From assembly GCF_019204025.1 (NCBI RefSeq), contig NZ_JAGSPB010000002.1:186001-250000 (forward strand): 64,000 nucleotides of DNA, written 5' to 3'. The notes under the pieces were generated by a model. It saw nothing but the letters and a program-made list of their open reading frames with translations. It did not search any database and was not told the DNA's origin. Source of the DNA: Erythrobacter ani (GTDB lineage: Bacteria > Pseudomonadota > Alphaproteobacteria > Sphingomonadales > Sphingomonadaceae). Position numbers and translations under genes: made by a program. This document shows, piece by piece, positions 42,825-50,393 of the stretch (its first letter is position 1; each line of letters begins with the position of its first letter).

Positions 42825-43619
42825 TCATTTCGGCGGCATCCGGATCGCGCCATCGAGGCGGAACTGATGACCGTTAATGTATGAATTGCGCGCGATCTCG
42901 CAGATCAAGGAGGCGAATTCTTCGGGCTCTCCAAGACGTTTGGGGAAGGGGACACTGGCATTGAGCTGGTCCCACATTTGCGGATTGCGATCCTTCATGC
43001 CGAGCATCAGCGGCGTCGCGAAAATGCCCGGCATGACCGAGTTTACGCGAATGCCGAGATCCATCAGGTCGCGGGCCATCGGGAGGACCAGCCCGTTCAC
43101 ACCCGATTTGCAGCTGCCGTATATAACCTGCCCGATTTGGCCATCCTGCGCCGCGACGCTCGCCGTGAGGGTGATCGAGCCGCGTTCGCCGTCCTCGTTC
43201 AGCGGATCGCTGTTCGCCATTCCGAGCGCGGAGAGGCTCGCGATCCGGTAGCTGGCGACCAGAATACCTTCGGCGCCGAAAGCGTAATCCTCTGTCGGGA
43301 GCCGTTTGTAGCCGCCGGTCGCCTTGTCGAACCCGATGGTCTTGCCGCGCTTTGATGCCATGGCGCAATGTACGGTGACGCGCTCTTGCCCGTTCGCAGC
43401 GCGCGCAGCGGCAAAGCCTTGGGCGGCGCTGGCTTCATCGGTGATGTCGACATGGTGATAGGTGCCACCGATCGCGGCGGCGTGTTCCTCGCCAGCCTCA
43501 TCGTTGATGTCGAAAATCGCGACCTTCAATCCGTGCCCGGCGAGCGCGGCCGCGCTAGCCCGGCCCAGTCCCGATGCGCCTCCAGTAACAATCGCGGCCA
43601 TGCCCTGTTCGAGTTTCAT
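42825..43619 (-). CDS. SDR family oxidoreductase (3-hydroxyacyl-CoA dehydrogenase type)
   Basis: 264 residues. AAIVTGGASGLGRASAAALAGHGLKVAIFDIND is the NAD-binding start, the aspartate in FDIND indicates NAD+; ITLTASVAAQDGQIGQVIYGSCKSGVNGLVLPMARDL contains the catalytic S and YxxxK. The PGIFATPLMLGM loop and insertion DKATGGYKRLP recall the type II 3-hydroxyacyl-CoA dehydrogenase (HSD10) group. The NAG motif is replaced by HCAMASKRG, so the nicotinamide region is divergent. It may serve fatty-acid or branched-chain oxidation. Confidence 0.85.
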   Translation of the reverse strand: MKLEQGMAAIVTGGASGLGRASAAALAGHGLKVAIFDINDEAGEEHAAAIGGTYHHVDITDEASAAQGFAAARAANGQERVTVHCAMASKRGKTIGFDKATGGYKRLPTEDYAFGAEGILVASYRIASLSALGMANSDPLNEDGERGSITLTASVAAQDGQIGQVIYGSCKSGVNGLVLPMARDLMDLGIRVNSVMPGIFATPLMLGMKDRNPQMWDQLNASVPFPKRLGEPEEFASLICEIARNSYINGHQFRLDGAIRMPPK

Positions 43620-43755
43620 CGTCTCTCCCTATGTCTGTCGGCAAGTGTCTCTCGCCAAGATGACTAGGCCGGATCGCGCCGCCGGGCCACCCGCCAAAAT
43701 GAAGCAGGCCGCGCTTCGGTGTTCAGAACACCGCGGTATGCTAAAGCGCCCGCCG

Positions 43756-44319
43756 ATGGACGCTTTCCTGGTCACATTTGCCGCGACGTTCCTGCTTGCG
43801 CTGGGGGCGCGCGATCAATTGATTGTCGCGCAATTCTCGGATGCCGTGGGCAGGACCGGGCCGATGCTGGTGCTCGGCATGGCGGTGGCCGCAGCAAGCG
43901 CCGCCGCAGCGGCCTATGCCGGATGGAGCGTCGCCGCGCTTCTGCCCGCGGGCGCTGTGCATCTGCTTGCGTGCCTTGCGCTGGTGCTTGCCGCGATCGA
44001 TCTGGCCTTGCCGGTGCATCTCAGATCCATGAAGGAACCGACGCGCAGCTATGTTGCGATTGCGGCGGTCCTGTTCGTTCGCCAGGTCATGGGTGCGGCG
44101 CGCATCGTAATCTTTGCCTTGGCGCTGATGGCCATTCACCTCTGGCCGCACGCGGCGGGAGGCGCGCTCGGCGGCGCAGCGGCAATCGGTCTGGGCTGGT
44201 ATTGGGGCAAGGACAGCTTCGACCGCGCTCCGCTGTTATGGATGAGACGCATCATGGCTGCCTGTCTGATTGTTGCGGCGTTCCTGATCGGATCGAACGC
44301 TCGTTTCGCAGGTCTGTGA
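43756..44319 (+). CDS. Uncharacterised membrane protein (UPF0016/GDT1-like N-terminus)
   Basis: 187 residues with about six hydrophobic segments. The N-terminal DAFLVTFAATFLLALGARDQLIVAQFSDAVGR resembles the E-x-G-D-(K/R)-(T/S) segment of UPF0016/GDT1 divalent-cation transporters, but the glutamate is replaced by ALGARDQ, so ion binding may differ. The second half (RIVIFALALMAIHLWPHAAGGALGGAAAIGLGWYWG) is also membrane. Starts at 43738 or further upstream are possible; 43756 is the conservative choice. Function unknown. Confidence 0.6.
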   Translation: MDAFLVTFAATFLLALGARDQLIVAQFSDAVGRTGPMLVLGMAVAAASAAAAAYAGWSVAALLPAGAVHLLACLALVLAAIDLALPVHLRSMKEPTRSYVAIAAVLFVRQVMGAARIVIFALALMAIHLWPHAAGGALGGAAAIGLGWYWGKDSFDRAPLLWMRRIMAACLIVAAFLIGSNARFAGL

Positions 44320-44447
44320 TCGCTCAAGCCGATTAGTGCGATTTGCTTTCCCCGCGAAACCGAATGCTCGTTTCGACGTTAATCAAGCGAAACATCAACG
44401 ATGCGAAGGCCGACGCGCCTTGCCATCGACAACAGGAGGTAAACCCC

Positions 44448-44909
44448 ATGGCCGAAGCCAAGAACAATTCGAAAACTGCACTCATCGCCGAGATCAACGG
44501 CCTGCTGGCAGATCATTTCGCGCTCTACGTCAAAACGAAGAATTTCCACTGGCATGTGAAGGGACCGCGTTTCCGCGATCTGCACCTGCTGTTCGATGAA
44601 CAGGCGATCGAGATTCGCGACCAGATCGATGCCATCGGTGAGCGCGCCCGGAAACAGGGCGGTGACACGATCACTTCGGTCGGCATGATCTCGGAGCTGA
44701 CTCAGGTGAAGAACCAGGACAGTGCGTCCTTGTCCGCCGAAGACATGATCACCGAACTGCGCGACGATAACCAGAAAATGGTCGATCGGCTGAAGGGCAT
44801 GAAGGAATTGGCCGAACAGGCAGGCGACAACGCCACCGACGGCCTGTTGGATGACTGGACCGACATGGCAGAGGAGCGCGTCTGGTTCCTCAGCTCGCTG
44901 CTCGACTAA
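44448..44909 (+). CDS. DNA starvation/stationary phase protein Dps
   Basis: 153 residues from an ATG with a strong CAGGAGGT ribosome site; longer frames are rejected. It is a ferritin-like dodecamer that oxidises iron with hydrogen peroxide and may coat DNA. Ferroxidase ligands are in KTKNFHWHVKGPRFRDLHLLFDEQAIEIRDQIDAIGERA (H, D, E pattern at residues about 34-70). The short lysine-containing N-tail (MAEAKNNSKTALIAEIN) could contact DNA. The strong terminator at 44953 follows its stop. Confidence 0.92.
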   Translation: MAEAKNNSKTALIAEINGLLADHFALYVKTKNFHWHVKGPRFRDLHLLFDEQAIEIRDQIDAIGERARKQGGDTITSVGMISELTQVKNQDSASLSAEDMITELRDDNQKMVDRLKGMKELAEQAGDNATDGLLDDWTDMAEERVWFLSSLLD

Positions 44910-44952
44910 ACAAAACCGATCTGCGCTTCGTGGTCGCAGATTACTCTTAATC

Positions 44953-44989
44953 AAAGGGTCGTTTCTGGTTAGCCGGAAGCGGCCCTTTT
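44953..44989 (+). terminator. Strong intrinsic terminator after dps
   Basis: AAAGGGTCGTTTCTGG, loop TTAG, then CCGGAAGCGGCCCTTT form a 16-base-pair stem with a few G-T pairs, followed by TTTT. It lies 44 bases after the dps stop and 15 bases before the 6-phosphogluconolactonase start. A weaker TCTGCG/CGCAGA hairpin at 44920-44940 precedes it. Confidence 0.75.
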
Positions 44990-45004
44990 GCTATAGCGCG
45001 CTGC

Positions 45005-45640
45005 ATGGATCGCATCACATTCACTCACGACGCCTCGGCCGGCACGATTGCCGATTGGCTCGAAGCGCGGCTGGACGCTGCGCTCGAGGCCGCAGACGGC
45101 TCGGTCGCGGTCACCATTCCGGGAGGATCGACACCGTTCCCGATCCTGGCCGAGCTGGTGAAGCGCGATCTCGACTGGCCGCGGCTGGTGTTCTGGCCCA
45201 ACGATGACCGGATCGTGCCGGAGAATCACGACGCCTCCAACACAGGCAAGATGCGCGCCTTGCTCGAACCGGTCGGCGCAAAAGTACAGGCGCTGAACGA
45301 ATACAGCGGACCGCCCCGGTTCGCGCTCACATGGCTTGGCATGGGCCCCGACGGACATATTGCCTCGCTGTTTCCGAACACCGACCCGCAGCCGGACGAT
45401 CCTCTGCGTGTGCGCCGCCTGACGCCCGATCCGCTGCCCGCGCACGCGCCGTTCGACCGGATTACCCTGACGCTCCCGGCCTTGCTGGATACCGGTGCCA
45501 TCCTGTTCACGCTTGGCGGGTCCGAGGACAAGCGCGCAGTGTTCGAAGCGGGCGCGGCTGGTGACAACGATCTTCCGATTGCCCGTTTGCTCAACGCTGC
45601 GCGCGAGCGCGGCGATATCGCTGTCACCTGTTTCGCCTGA
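45005..45640 (+). CDS. pgl: 6-phosphogluconolactonase
   Basis: 211 residues of the SOL/DevB type, short for the family. It hydrolyses 6-phosphoglucono-1,5-lactone in the oxidative pentose phosphate or Entner-Doudoroff route. VAVTIPGGSTPFPILAEL, FWPNDDRIVPENHDASNTGKMRALL and LTWLGMGPDGHIASLFPNT (the GxGxDGHxASLFPxT signature) identify it, with FDRITLTLPALLDTGAILFTLGG near the end. The NUDIX gene starts on the last base of its stop codon (TGATG), so the two are translationally linked. Confidence 0.92.
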   Translation: MDRITFTHDASAGTIADWLEARLDAALEAADGSVAVTIPGGSTPFPILAELVKRDLDWPRLVFWPNDDRIVPENHDASNTGKMRALLEPVGAKVQALNEYSGPPRFALTWLGMGPDGHIASLFPNTDPQPDDPLRVRRLTPDPLPAHAPFDRITLTLPALLDTGAILFTLGGSEDKRAVFEAGAAGDNDLPIARLLNAARERGDIAVTCFA

Positions 45641-46119
45641 TGATTGGGCTCATTCCCGCTCCGATCCACCGCGCGATCATGCCGCTTGCGCACAGGATCC
45701 GGCACCGCTGGCGTAAATTCAAGGGACGGCCGATCGCCGGGGTGAGCGTGGTCGTGACCAATTTGCAGGGCGATGTGCTGCTGCTGCGCCATTCCTATGG
45801 TCCGAAGGTGTGGGCGCTGCCCGGAGGGGGGCTGAAAACCGGCGAAGATCCGGAGGATTGCGCGCGCCGGGAGGTTCGTGAGGAACTCGGTATCGAAGTT
45901 CGCGCGCTGCAGCAGGTCGCCCAATTGCGGGAGGTTCTCTCCGGTTCGCCGCATACGGCGCATATTTTCGCTGCAACCTGCAACTCCCGGCCCAATCCCG
46001 ACAGGCGGGAAGTGGTGGAGGCGCGCTTCTTCCCGTCGCACTCGCTGCCCGAACCGCTCGGCAAGCTGACCAAAGCGCGCATCAGTGCGTGGAAGAAGCG
46101 CGGTACCGCTTCAGCTTAG
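45640..46119 (+). CDS. NUDIX hydrolase
   Basis: 159 residues with a canonical NUDIX box, GGGLKTGEDPEDCARREVRE followed by ELGIE (all glutamates of GX5EX7REUXEEXGU present). The fold starts at GVSVVVTNLQGDVLLLRHSYGPKVWALPGG. It hydrolyses a nucleoside diphosphate linked to another group; the substrate is not predictable. It is coupled to the gluconolactonase gene. Its end overlaps the end of dinB by four bases on the other strand. Confidence 0.9.
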   Translation: MIGLIPAPIHRAIMPLAHRIRHRWRKFKGRPIAGVSVVVTNLQGDVLLLRHSYGPKVWALPGGGLKTGEDPEDCARREVREELGIEVRALQQVAQLREVLSGSPHTAHIFAATCNSRPNPDRREVVEARFFPSHSLPEPLGKLTKARISAWKKRGTASA

Positions 46120-47240
46120 AGCAGTGAGAGCTGCGCGCTGTCCGCCGGACGTTCGGGTTCGTCTTTCCCATGGTCGAGGTTCGACAGGGTCAGCCCCATC
46201 AGGCGGATAGGCATAGGCAAGGGAAGCGCCTCTTCAAGCAATTCGCGCCCGAGCCGCGCGAACTCCGTCTTGTCCTCGACCCAGTGCGTCACCGATTTCG
46301 CGCGGGTCATCAGCTGGAAGTCCGTGAACTTCATTTTGAGTGTGACGGTGCGGCCGCGTGCTTTCGCGTTTTCCACGCGCTCCCACACGATATCCACAAT
46401 GTTGTCCAGCGTCTCGCGCAGCTGTGCCCCGCTCGAAATATCGTCGCTGAAAGTCCGCTCTCCGCCTACGGATTTGCGCTGCCGGTGCGCGCGTACAGGC
46501 CTGAGGTCGATGCCGCGCGCCGCGCGGTAAAGGTAATCGGCGAAGGAGCCGAAATTGGCGCGCAGGAATTCGATGTCTTTTGCAGCCAGATCGGCACCGG
46601 TCTCGATTCCCAGTCGCTTCATCTTCTGCTCCGCCTTTGGGCCGACCCCATGAAACCGGCGGATTGGAAGCGCGGCGACGAAGTCTGCGCCCTGGCCTGG
46701 GCGGATTACGCAAACCCCGTCGGGCTTGTTCTGGTCGCTCGCAAGCTTCGCCAGAAACTTGTTGTAGGAGACACCGGCGCTTGCCGTCAGCCTGGTCTTG
46801 GCGCGGATTTCCTGCCGGATAAGCTCGGCGATGCGCGTCGCGCTGCCAATACCCAGCCGATCTTCGGTCACGTCGAGAAACGCCTCGTCCAGGCTGAGCG
46901 GTTCCACGTGCGGCGTGTGATGTTCGAATATCGCGCGGATCTGCCTGCTGGCCTCCTTGTACGCGTCGAAGCGGTGACGCACGAAGATGAGATCGGGGCA
47001 CAGGCGTTTGGCGGTCACCGATGGCATGGCGCTTTTGACGCCGAACCTGCGCGCCTCATAGCTTGCAGCGGCGACGACCCCGCGGCCTCCCGATCCTCCG
47101 ACCGCGACCGGCTTTCCCTGCAATTCCGGATTGTCACGCTGCTCCACGCTCGCGAAGAATGCGTCCATGTCGACATGGATGATCTTGCGCAGCCCGGCGG
47201 CTTCTTCGGTATCGTCAGGCGAGGGCGATGCGTCGGCCAT
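46116..47240 (-). CDS. dinB: DNA polymerase IV
   Basis: 374 residues from the ATG at 47240 (MADASPSPDDTEEA); an extension to 47318 is non-homologous. It is a Y-family translesion polymerase. Catalytic acids are in HVDMDAFFASVEQRDNPELQGKPVAVGG and PLSLDEAFLDVT. SNKFLAK-type SYNKFLAKLASDQNKPDG and the helix-hairpin-helix region FHGVGPKAEQKMKRLGIETGADL follow, and the little-finger domain ends with SAQLSLL, a fit to the beta-clamp-binding QLSLF consensus. Regulation by LexA is common for dinB, but no SOS box was verified here. Confidence 0.93.
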   Translation of the reverse strand: MADASPSPDDTEEAAGLRKIIHVDMDAFFASVEQRDNPELQGKPVAVGGSGGRGVVAAASYEARRFGVKSAMPSVTAKRLCPDLIFVRHRFDAYKEASRQIRAIFEHHTPHVEPLSLDEAFLDVTEDRLGIGSATRIAELIRQEIRAKTRLTASAGVSYNKFLAKLASDQNKPDGVCVIRPGQGADFVAALPIRRFHGVGPKAEQKMKRLGIETGADLAAKDIEFLRANFGSFADYLYRAARGIDLRPVRAHRQRKSVGGERTFSDDISSGAQLRETLDNIVDIVWERVENAKARGRTVTLKMKFTDFQLMTRAKSVTHWVEDKTEFARLGRELLEEALPLPMPIRLMGLTLSNLDHGKDEPERPADSAQLSLL

Positions 47241-47367
47241 TGGCTTAGAATAGGAGCTTGGTCCCTTCGAAGAAACTGTTGCTGGAACTTTCCACCTGGT
47301 TGACGATTTTGTGCACATGCGAAAAGAACAGTGGTCTTCCGGCGAGCCTCAAGGCAAAGGGCCGCCG

Positions 47368-48654
47368 ATGGCGACCACGTCCCCCCCTTCTGCGCCTGCT
47401 GCACGGCCTGGCACGACGCGCGACCAAAAGACGCTGGGCGAGACCGAGCTGATCTGGATGATGGCGATGCTGATGGCTCTTCAGGCCTTCGGTATCGACG
47501 CCATTCTGCCGGCGCTCGATGATCTTGCTCTCGCGCTCGCCGTGGAAGGCAACAACCGGCAATTCGTGATCGGGGTATACCTGCTCACCGCAGGGATCGG
47601 CGCGCTGGTCCCCGGCGCGCTGGCGGACCGGTTCGGTAGGCGGCCGATCCTGCTGGGATCGATCGGGGTTTACATCGCGCTTTCGCTCGCCAGTGCCATG
47701 GTGACGACATACGAGGCTCTCATCGCGGTCCGCGCTGCGCAGGGCTTTTTCGGGGCGGGTATCGTTGCGCTGCCTCCAGCCATTATCCGCGACCGCGTCG
47801 GCGGTGACAAGATGGCGCGCATGATGAGCCTCATTTTCGTGATCTTCCTTATGGTCCCGGCGCTCGCGCCCGGCATCGGTGAACTGATCCTGCTGTTTGC
47901 CGATTGGCGCGCGATTTTCGTGGCAATGGCTCTGCAGGGGATCATTATCGGCAGTTGGGTGTATTTTCGCCTGCCGGAAAGCCTGTGCGAAGAACACCGC
48001 CAGCCCATCCGTCCGAGGGCTATTGGCCGCAATATGGGCCGCGCGCTCAGCCTGCCGAGCGTCGTGGGATATGTGTTCGGCAGCGCGGTCGTTTTCGGCG
48101 CGCTGTTCGGTTTCATCAATTCATCGCAGCAGCTCATCACCGAGACCTTCGGGGCAGGCGAGCTGTTCCCGATTGTGTTCGGGATCTGTGCCGGGTCGAT
48201 GGCTCTTGCAAGCTGGTCCAATTCGCGCATCGTCGAACGGTTCGGCGCGCGCCGGGTCAGCCACACCGCGCTGATTGCGTTCATCGCCGTTGCCGCGGTC
48301 CAGGTCTATTTCGCGTTCCAGCCGGACGAAACGCTGTGGCAGTTCGTGCCGCTTATGGCGATCAACATGATGTTGCTCGGCTTTATCGGAAGCAATTTCG
48401 GATCGATCGCCATGAACCCGTTCTTCGCGATCGCAGGCGCGGCGAGCAGCGTGCACGGTTTCGTACGCCTGACGATGGCGGCGCTTTTGGGCGCGGCTAT
48501 CGGATACGCCTATGATGGCACGGCGCAACCGCTTGCCCTGTCGCTGCTTGCCAGCGGATTGGTGTGCCTCGCGCTGGTGCTGTTCAGCGAAAAGGGAAAG
48601 CTCTTCGGCCCGCCCGAGGACGAAATGGGACCGGGCGCAACGCCTGCTGAATGA
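47368..48654 (+). CDS. MFS multidrug efflux transporter (Bcr/CflA type)
   Basis: 428 residues from the ATG at 47368 with AAGGG upstream; in-frame starts at 47311 (GTG) and 47317 would add an acidic/polar tail. About twelve membrane segments. GIDAILPALDDLALALAVEGNNRQFVIGVYLLTAGIGALVPGALADRFGRRPILLGSIGVY has the MFS loop GxLaDRxGRRxxl and the drug-efflux motif C-like QGFFGAGIVALPPAIIRD. The Bcr/CflA subgroup exports drugs such as bicyclomycin. It diverges from dinB across about 130 bases. Confidence 0.9.
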   Translation: MATTSPPSAPAARPGTTRDQKTLGETELIWMMAMLMALQAFGIDAILPALDDLALALAVEGNNRQFVIGVYLLTAGIGALVPGALADRFGRRPILLGSIGVYIALSLASAMVTTYEALIAVRAAQGFFGAGIVALPPAIIRDRVGGDKMARMMSLIFVIFLMVPALAPGIGELILLFADWRAIFVAMALQGIIIGSWVYFRLPESLCEEHRQPIRPRAIGRNMGRALSLPSVVGYVFGSAVVFGALFGFINSSQQLITETFGAGELFPIVFGICAGSMALASWSNSRIVERFGARRVSHTALIAFIAVAAVQVYFAFQPDETLWQFVPLMAINMMLLGFIGSNFGSIAMNPFFAIAGAASSVHGFVRLTMAALLGAAIGYAYDGTAQPLALSLLASGLVCLALVLFSEKGKLFGPPEDEMGPGATPAE

Positions 48655-48730
48655 TGATTGCTCGCTAGACGCTCAGCTTTAGCTGCGCCCGCTGCGGACG
48701 GGCAGTCGCCGTTTCGTCCCATCGGGCCGA

Positions 48731-50281
48731 TCAGCCCTCGCTTTGCAACCTCCGCCACGCGAGTTCGGCAAATTCGCACAGCAAGGGGCGCGTGTCGCGC
48801 GGGTCGATGATGTCCTCGACATTGAAACGCTCGGCGCTGCGGAACGGCGAGGTGACCTTCGCGAGCCGCTCCTTGATCGCTTCGAGCTCGGCTGCCGGAT
48901 CATCGCTCGCTTCGAGCTCTGACTTGTACGCGACTTCCAGCCCGCCTGCGATAGGCAGGCTGCCCCAGTCGCCCGACGGCCAGCAGAAACGATACTGATA
49001 CCGATCGGCATTGCTCATGGCGCTGCCCGCAATTCCGTAGGCCCGTCGCAGCACGATGCTGGCGAGGGGCACGCTGGCGCGGTAAATCGCGTTCATCGCC
49101 TGCACACCGTAGCGGATCGTTCCCGCCACTTCCGCCTCGCGCCCGATCATGAAGCCGGGATTGTCGACGAGGTGAACTATGGGCAGGCGGAACTGGTCGG
49201 CGAGTTTGACGAAGCGCTCGACCTTCTCGCTCGTCTTGGCCTCCCATGATCCGCCAAGGTAGCTGGGATCGCTCGCCACCACCGCGACGGGCCAGCCGTC
49301 GAGCCGGGCGAGCGCTGTGATGGCCGCGCGGCCCCAGTTCTTGCCGATTTCGAAGACCGTGCCTTGGTCGAGCACCATCTCCATGCACCGACGCATCGAA
49401 TAGACCTGTCTGGGATCGTGCGGGACGAGGCTAAGTAGCCTCTCCTCGCGGCGATGGACCGGGTCGGTGCAGAGCGAGCGCCGCGCGAGCTGGCCAACGT
49501 GCTCTGGCATAAAGCTGAGGAAATGCCGCGCGCGGGCGAATGCCTCGGCCTCGCTGGCGACCTCGTCATCGACGACGCCATTGCGGGTGTGGATGTCCAC
49601 GCCGCCAAGCTCTTCCTTCGCCTGACCGTGATCCTTGGCCTGCTCGTACTGCGCGCCCATGGCATCGACCACGGCAGGGCCGGCGGCGAAAAGCTGGCTG
49701 AGCCCGCGCACCATGATCGAATAGTGGCTCGCAACCGTGCGCGTCGCGCCGAGGCCCGCTGTCGGCCCGAGCGCGAGCGCCACCACCGGCACGGTGTCTA
49801 GGTTCTCGACCACATCGCCCCAGCCGGGCACGGCGGGAATGTAGGTCGCCCCGATCTGTTCCAAAGTCTTCACCGAGCCGCCGCCGCCCGTCCCGTCGAT
49901 CATGCGGATGATGGGGAGCTTTAGCTCGTGCGCCATCATTTCGGCCTGCACCATCTTGCGGCTGATCCCCGCATCCGCTGCGCCGCCGCGAATGGTGAAG
50001 TCGTCTGCCGTGGCGACCACAGGGCGTCCATTGATCGTGGCTTTGCCGAACAGGAAGGGGGCGGGGGTGACGCCGGTCAGGTCGCCGTTTTCGTTATAGT
50101 GCCCTTTGCCCGCGATCTTGCCGATCTCGCGGAAAGAGCCTTCGTCGCACAAAGCCACGAGCCGCGCGCGGGCATCCATCTTGCCGCGCCCGTGCTGGCG
50201 CGCGACCTTGTCCGCGCCGCCCATTTCTTCGGCGAGCGCTTCGCGTTGGCGCAATTCCTCGAGTTCTTTGGCCCACGTCAT
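48731..50281 (-). CDS. Acyl-CoA carboxylase, carboxyltransferase (beta) subunit
   Basis: 516 residues from ATG 50281 (MTWAKELEELRQREALAEEMGG); M at 50296 is possible. It is a crotonase-type carboxyltransferase. GRGKMDARARLVALCDEGSFREIG and FGKATINGRPVVATADDFTIRGGAADAG begin the first half; GGGGSVKTLEQIGATYIPAVPGWGDV forms the first oxyanion hole and the second half has LVDNPGFMIGREAEVAGTIRYGVQAMNAIYRASVP. It transfers CO2 from carboxybiotin to an acyl-CoA. Propionyl-CoA is a likely substrate given mmsA nearby, but acetyl- or methylcrotonyl-CoA cannot be excluded. The alpha subunit gene is 112 bases upstream. Confidence 0.92.
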   Translation of the reverse strand: MTWAKELEELRQREALAEEMGGADKVARQHGRGKMDARARLVALCDEGSFREIGKIAGKGHYNENGDLTGVTPAPFLFGKATINGRPVVATADDFTIRGGAADAGISRKMVQAEMMAHELKLPIIRMIDGTGGGGSVKTLEQIGATYIPAVPGWGDVVENLDTVPVVALALGPTAGLGATRTVASHYSIMVRGLSQLFAAGPAVVDAMGAQYEQAKDHGQAKEELGGVDIHTRNGVVDDEVASEAEAFARARHFLSFMPEHVGQLARRSLCTDPVHRREERLLSLVPHDPRQVYSMRRCMEMVLDQGTVFEIGKNWGRAAITALARLDGWPVAVVASDPSYLGGSWEAKTSEKVERFVKLADQFRLPIVHLVDNPGFMIGREAEVAGTIRYGVQAMNAIYRASVPLASIVLRRAYGIAGSAMSNADRYQYRFCWPSGDWGSLPIAGGLEVAYKSELEASDDPAAELEAIKERLAKVTSPFRSAERFNVEDIIDPRDTRPLLCEFAELAWRRLQSEG

Positions 50282-50393
50282 TTTCGTTTTCCGCACGCCA
50301 TCCGGCGCGCGATATCCTCGCGCCTATCGGCGCTGCGGGCGCCCGGTCGGGCTTGCGGTTGCTGCGCAACCGACTGGCGCAGAGCGGCAACTA

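Noticed and set aside
46170..47303. 377-codon plus-strand frame opposite dinB
   Set aside because: dinB has all catalytic motifs on the other strand; the antisense translation is compositionally biased and unlike any family I recognise.
48655..48730. Possible terminator between the efflux pump and carboxylase genes
   Set aside because: The interval has G/C-rich dyads but no T-tract or clear stem that I could pair confidently.
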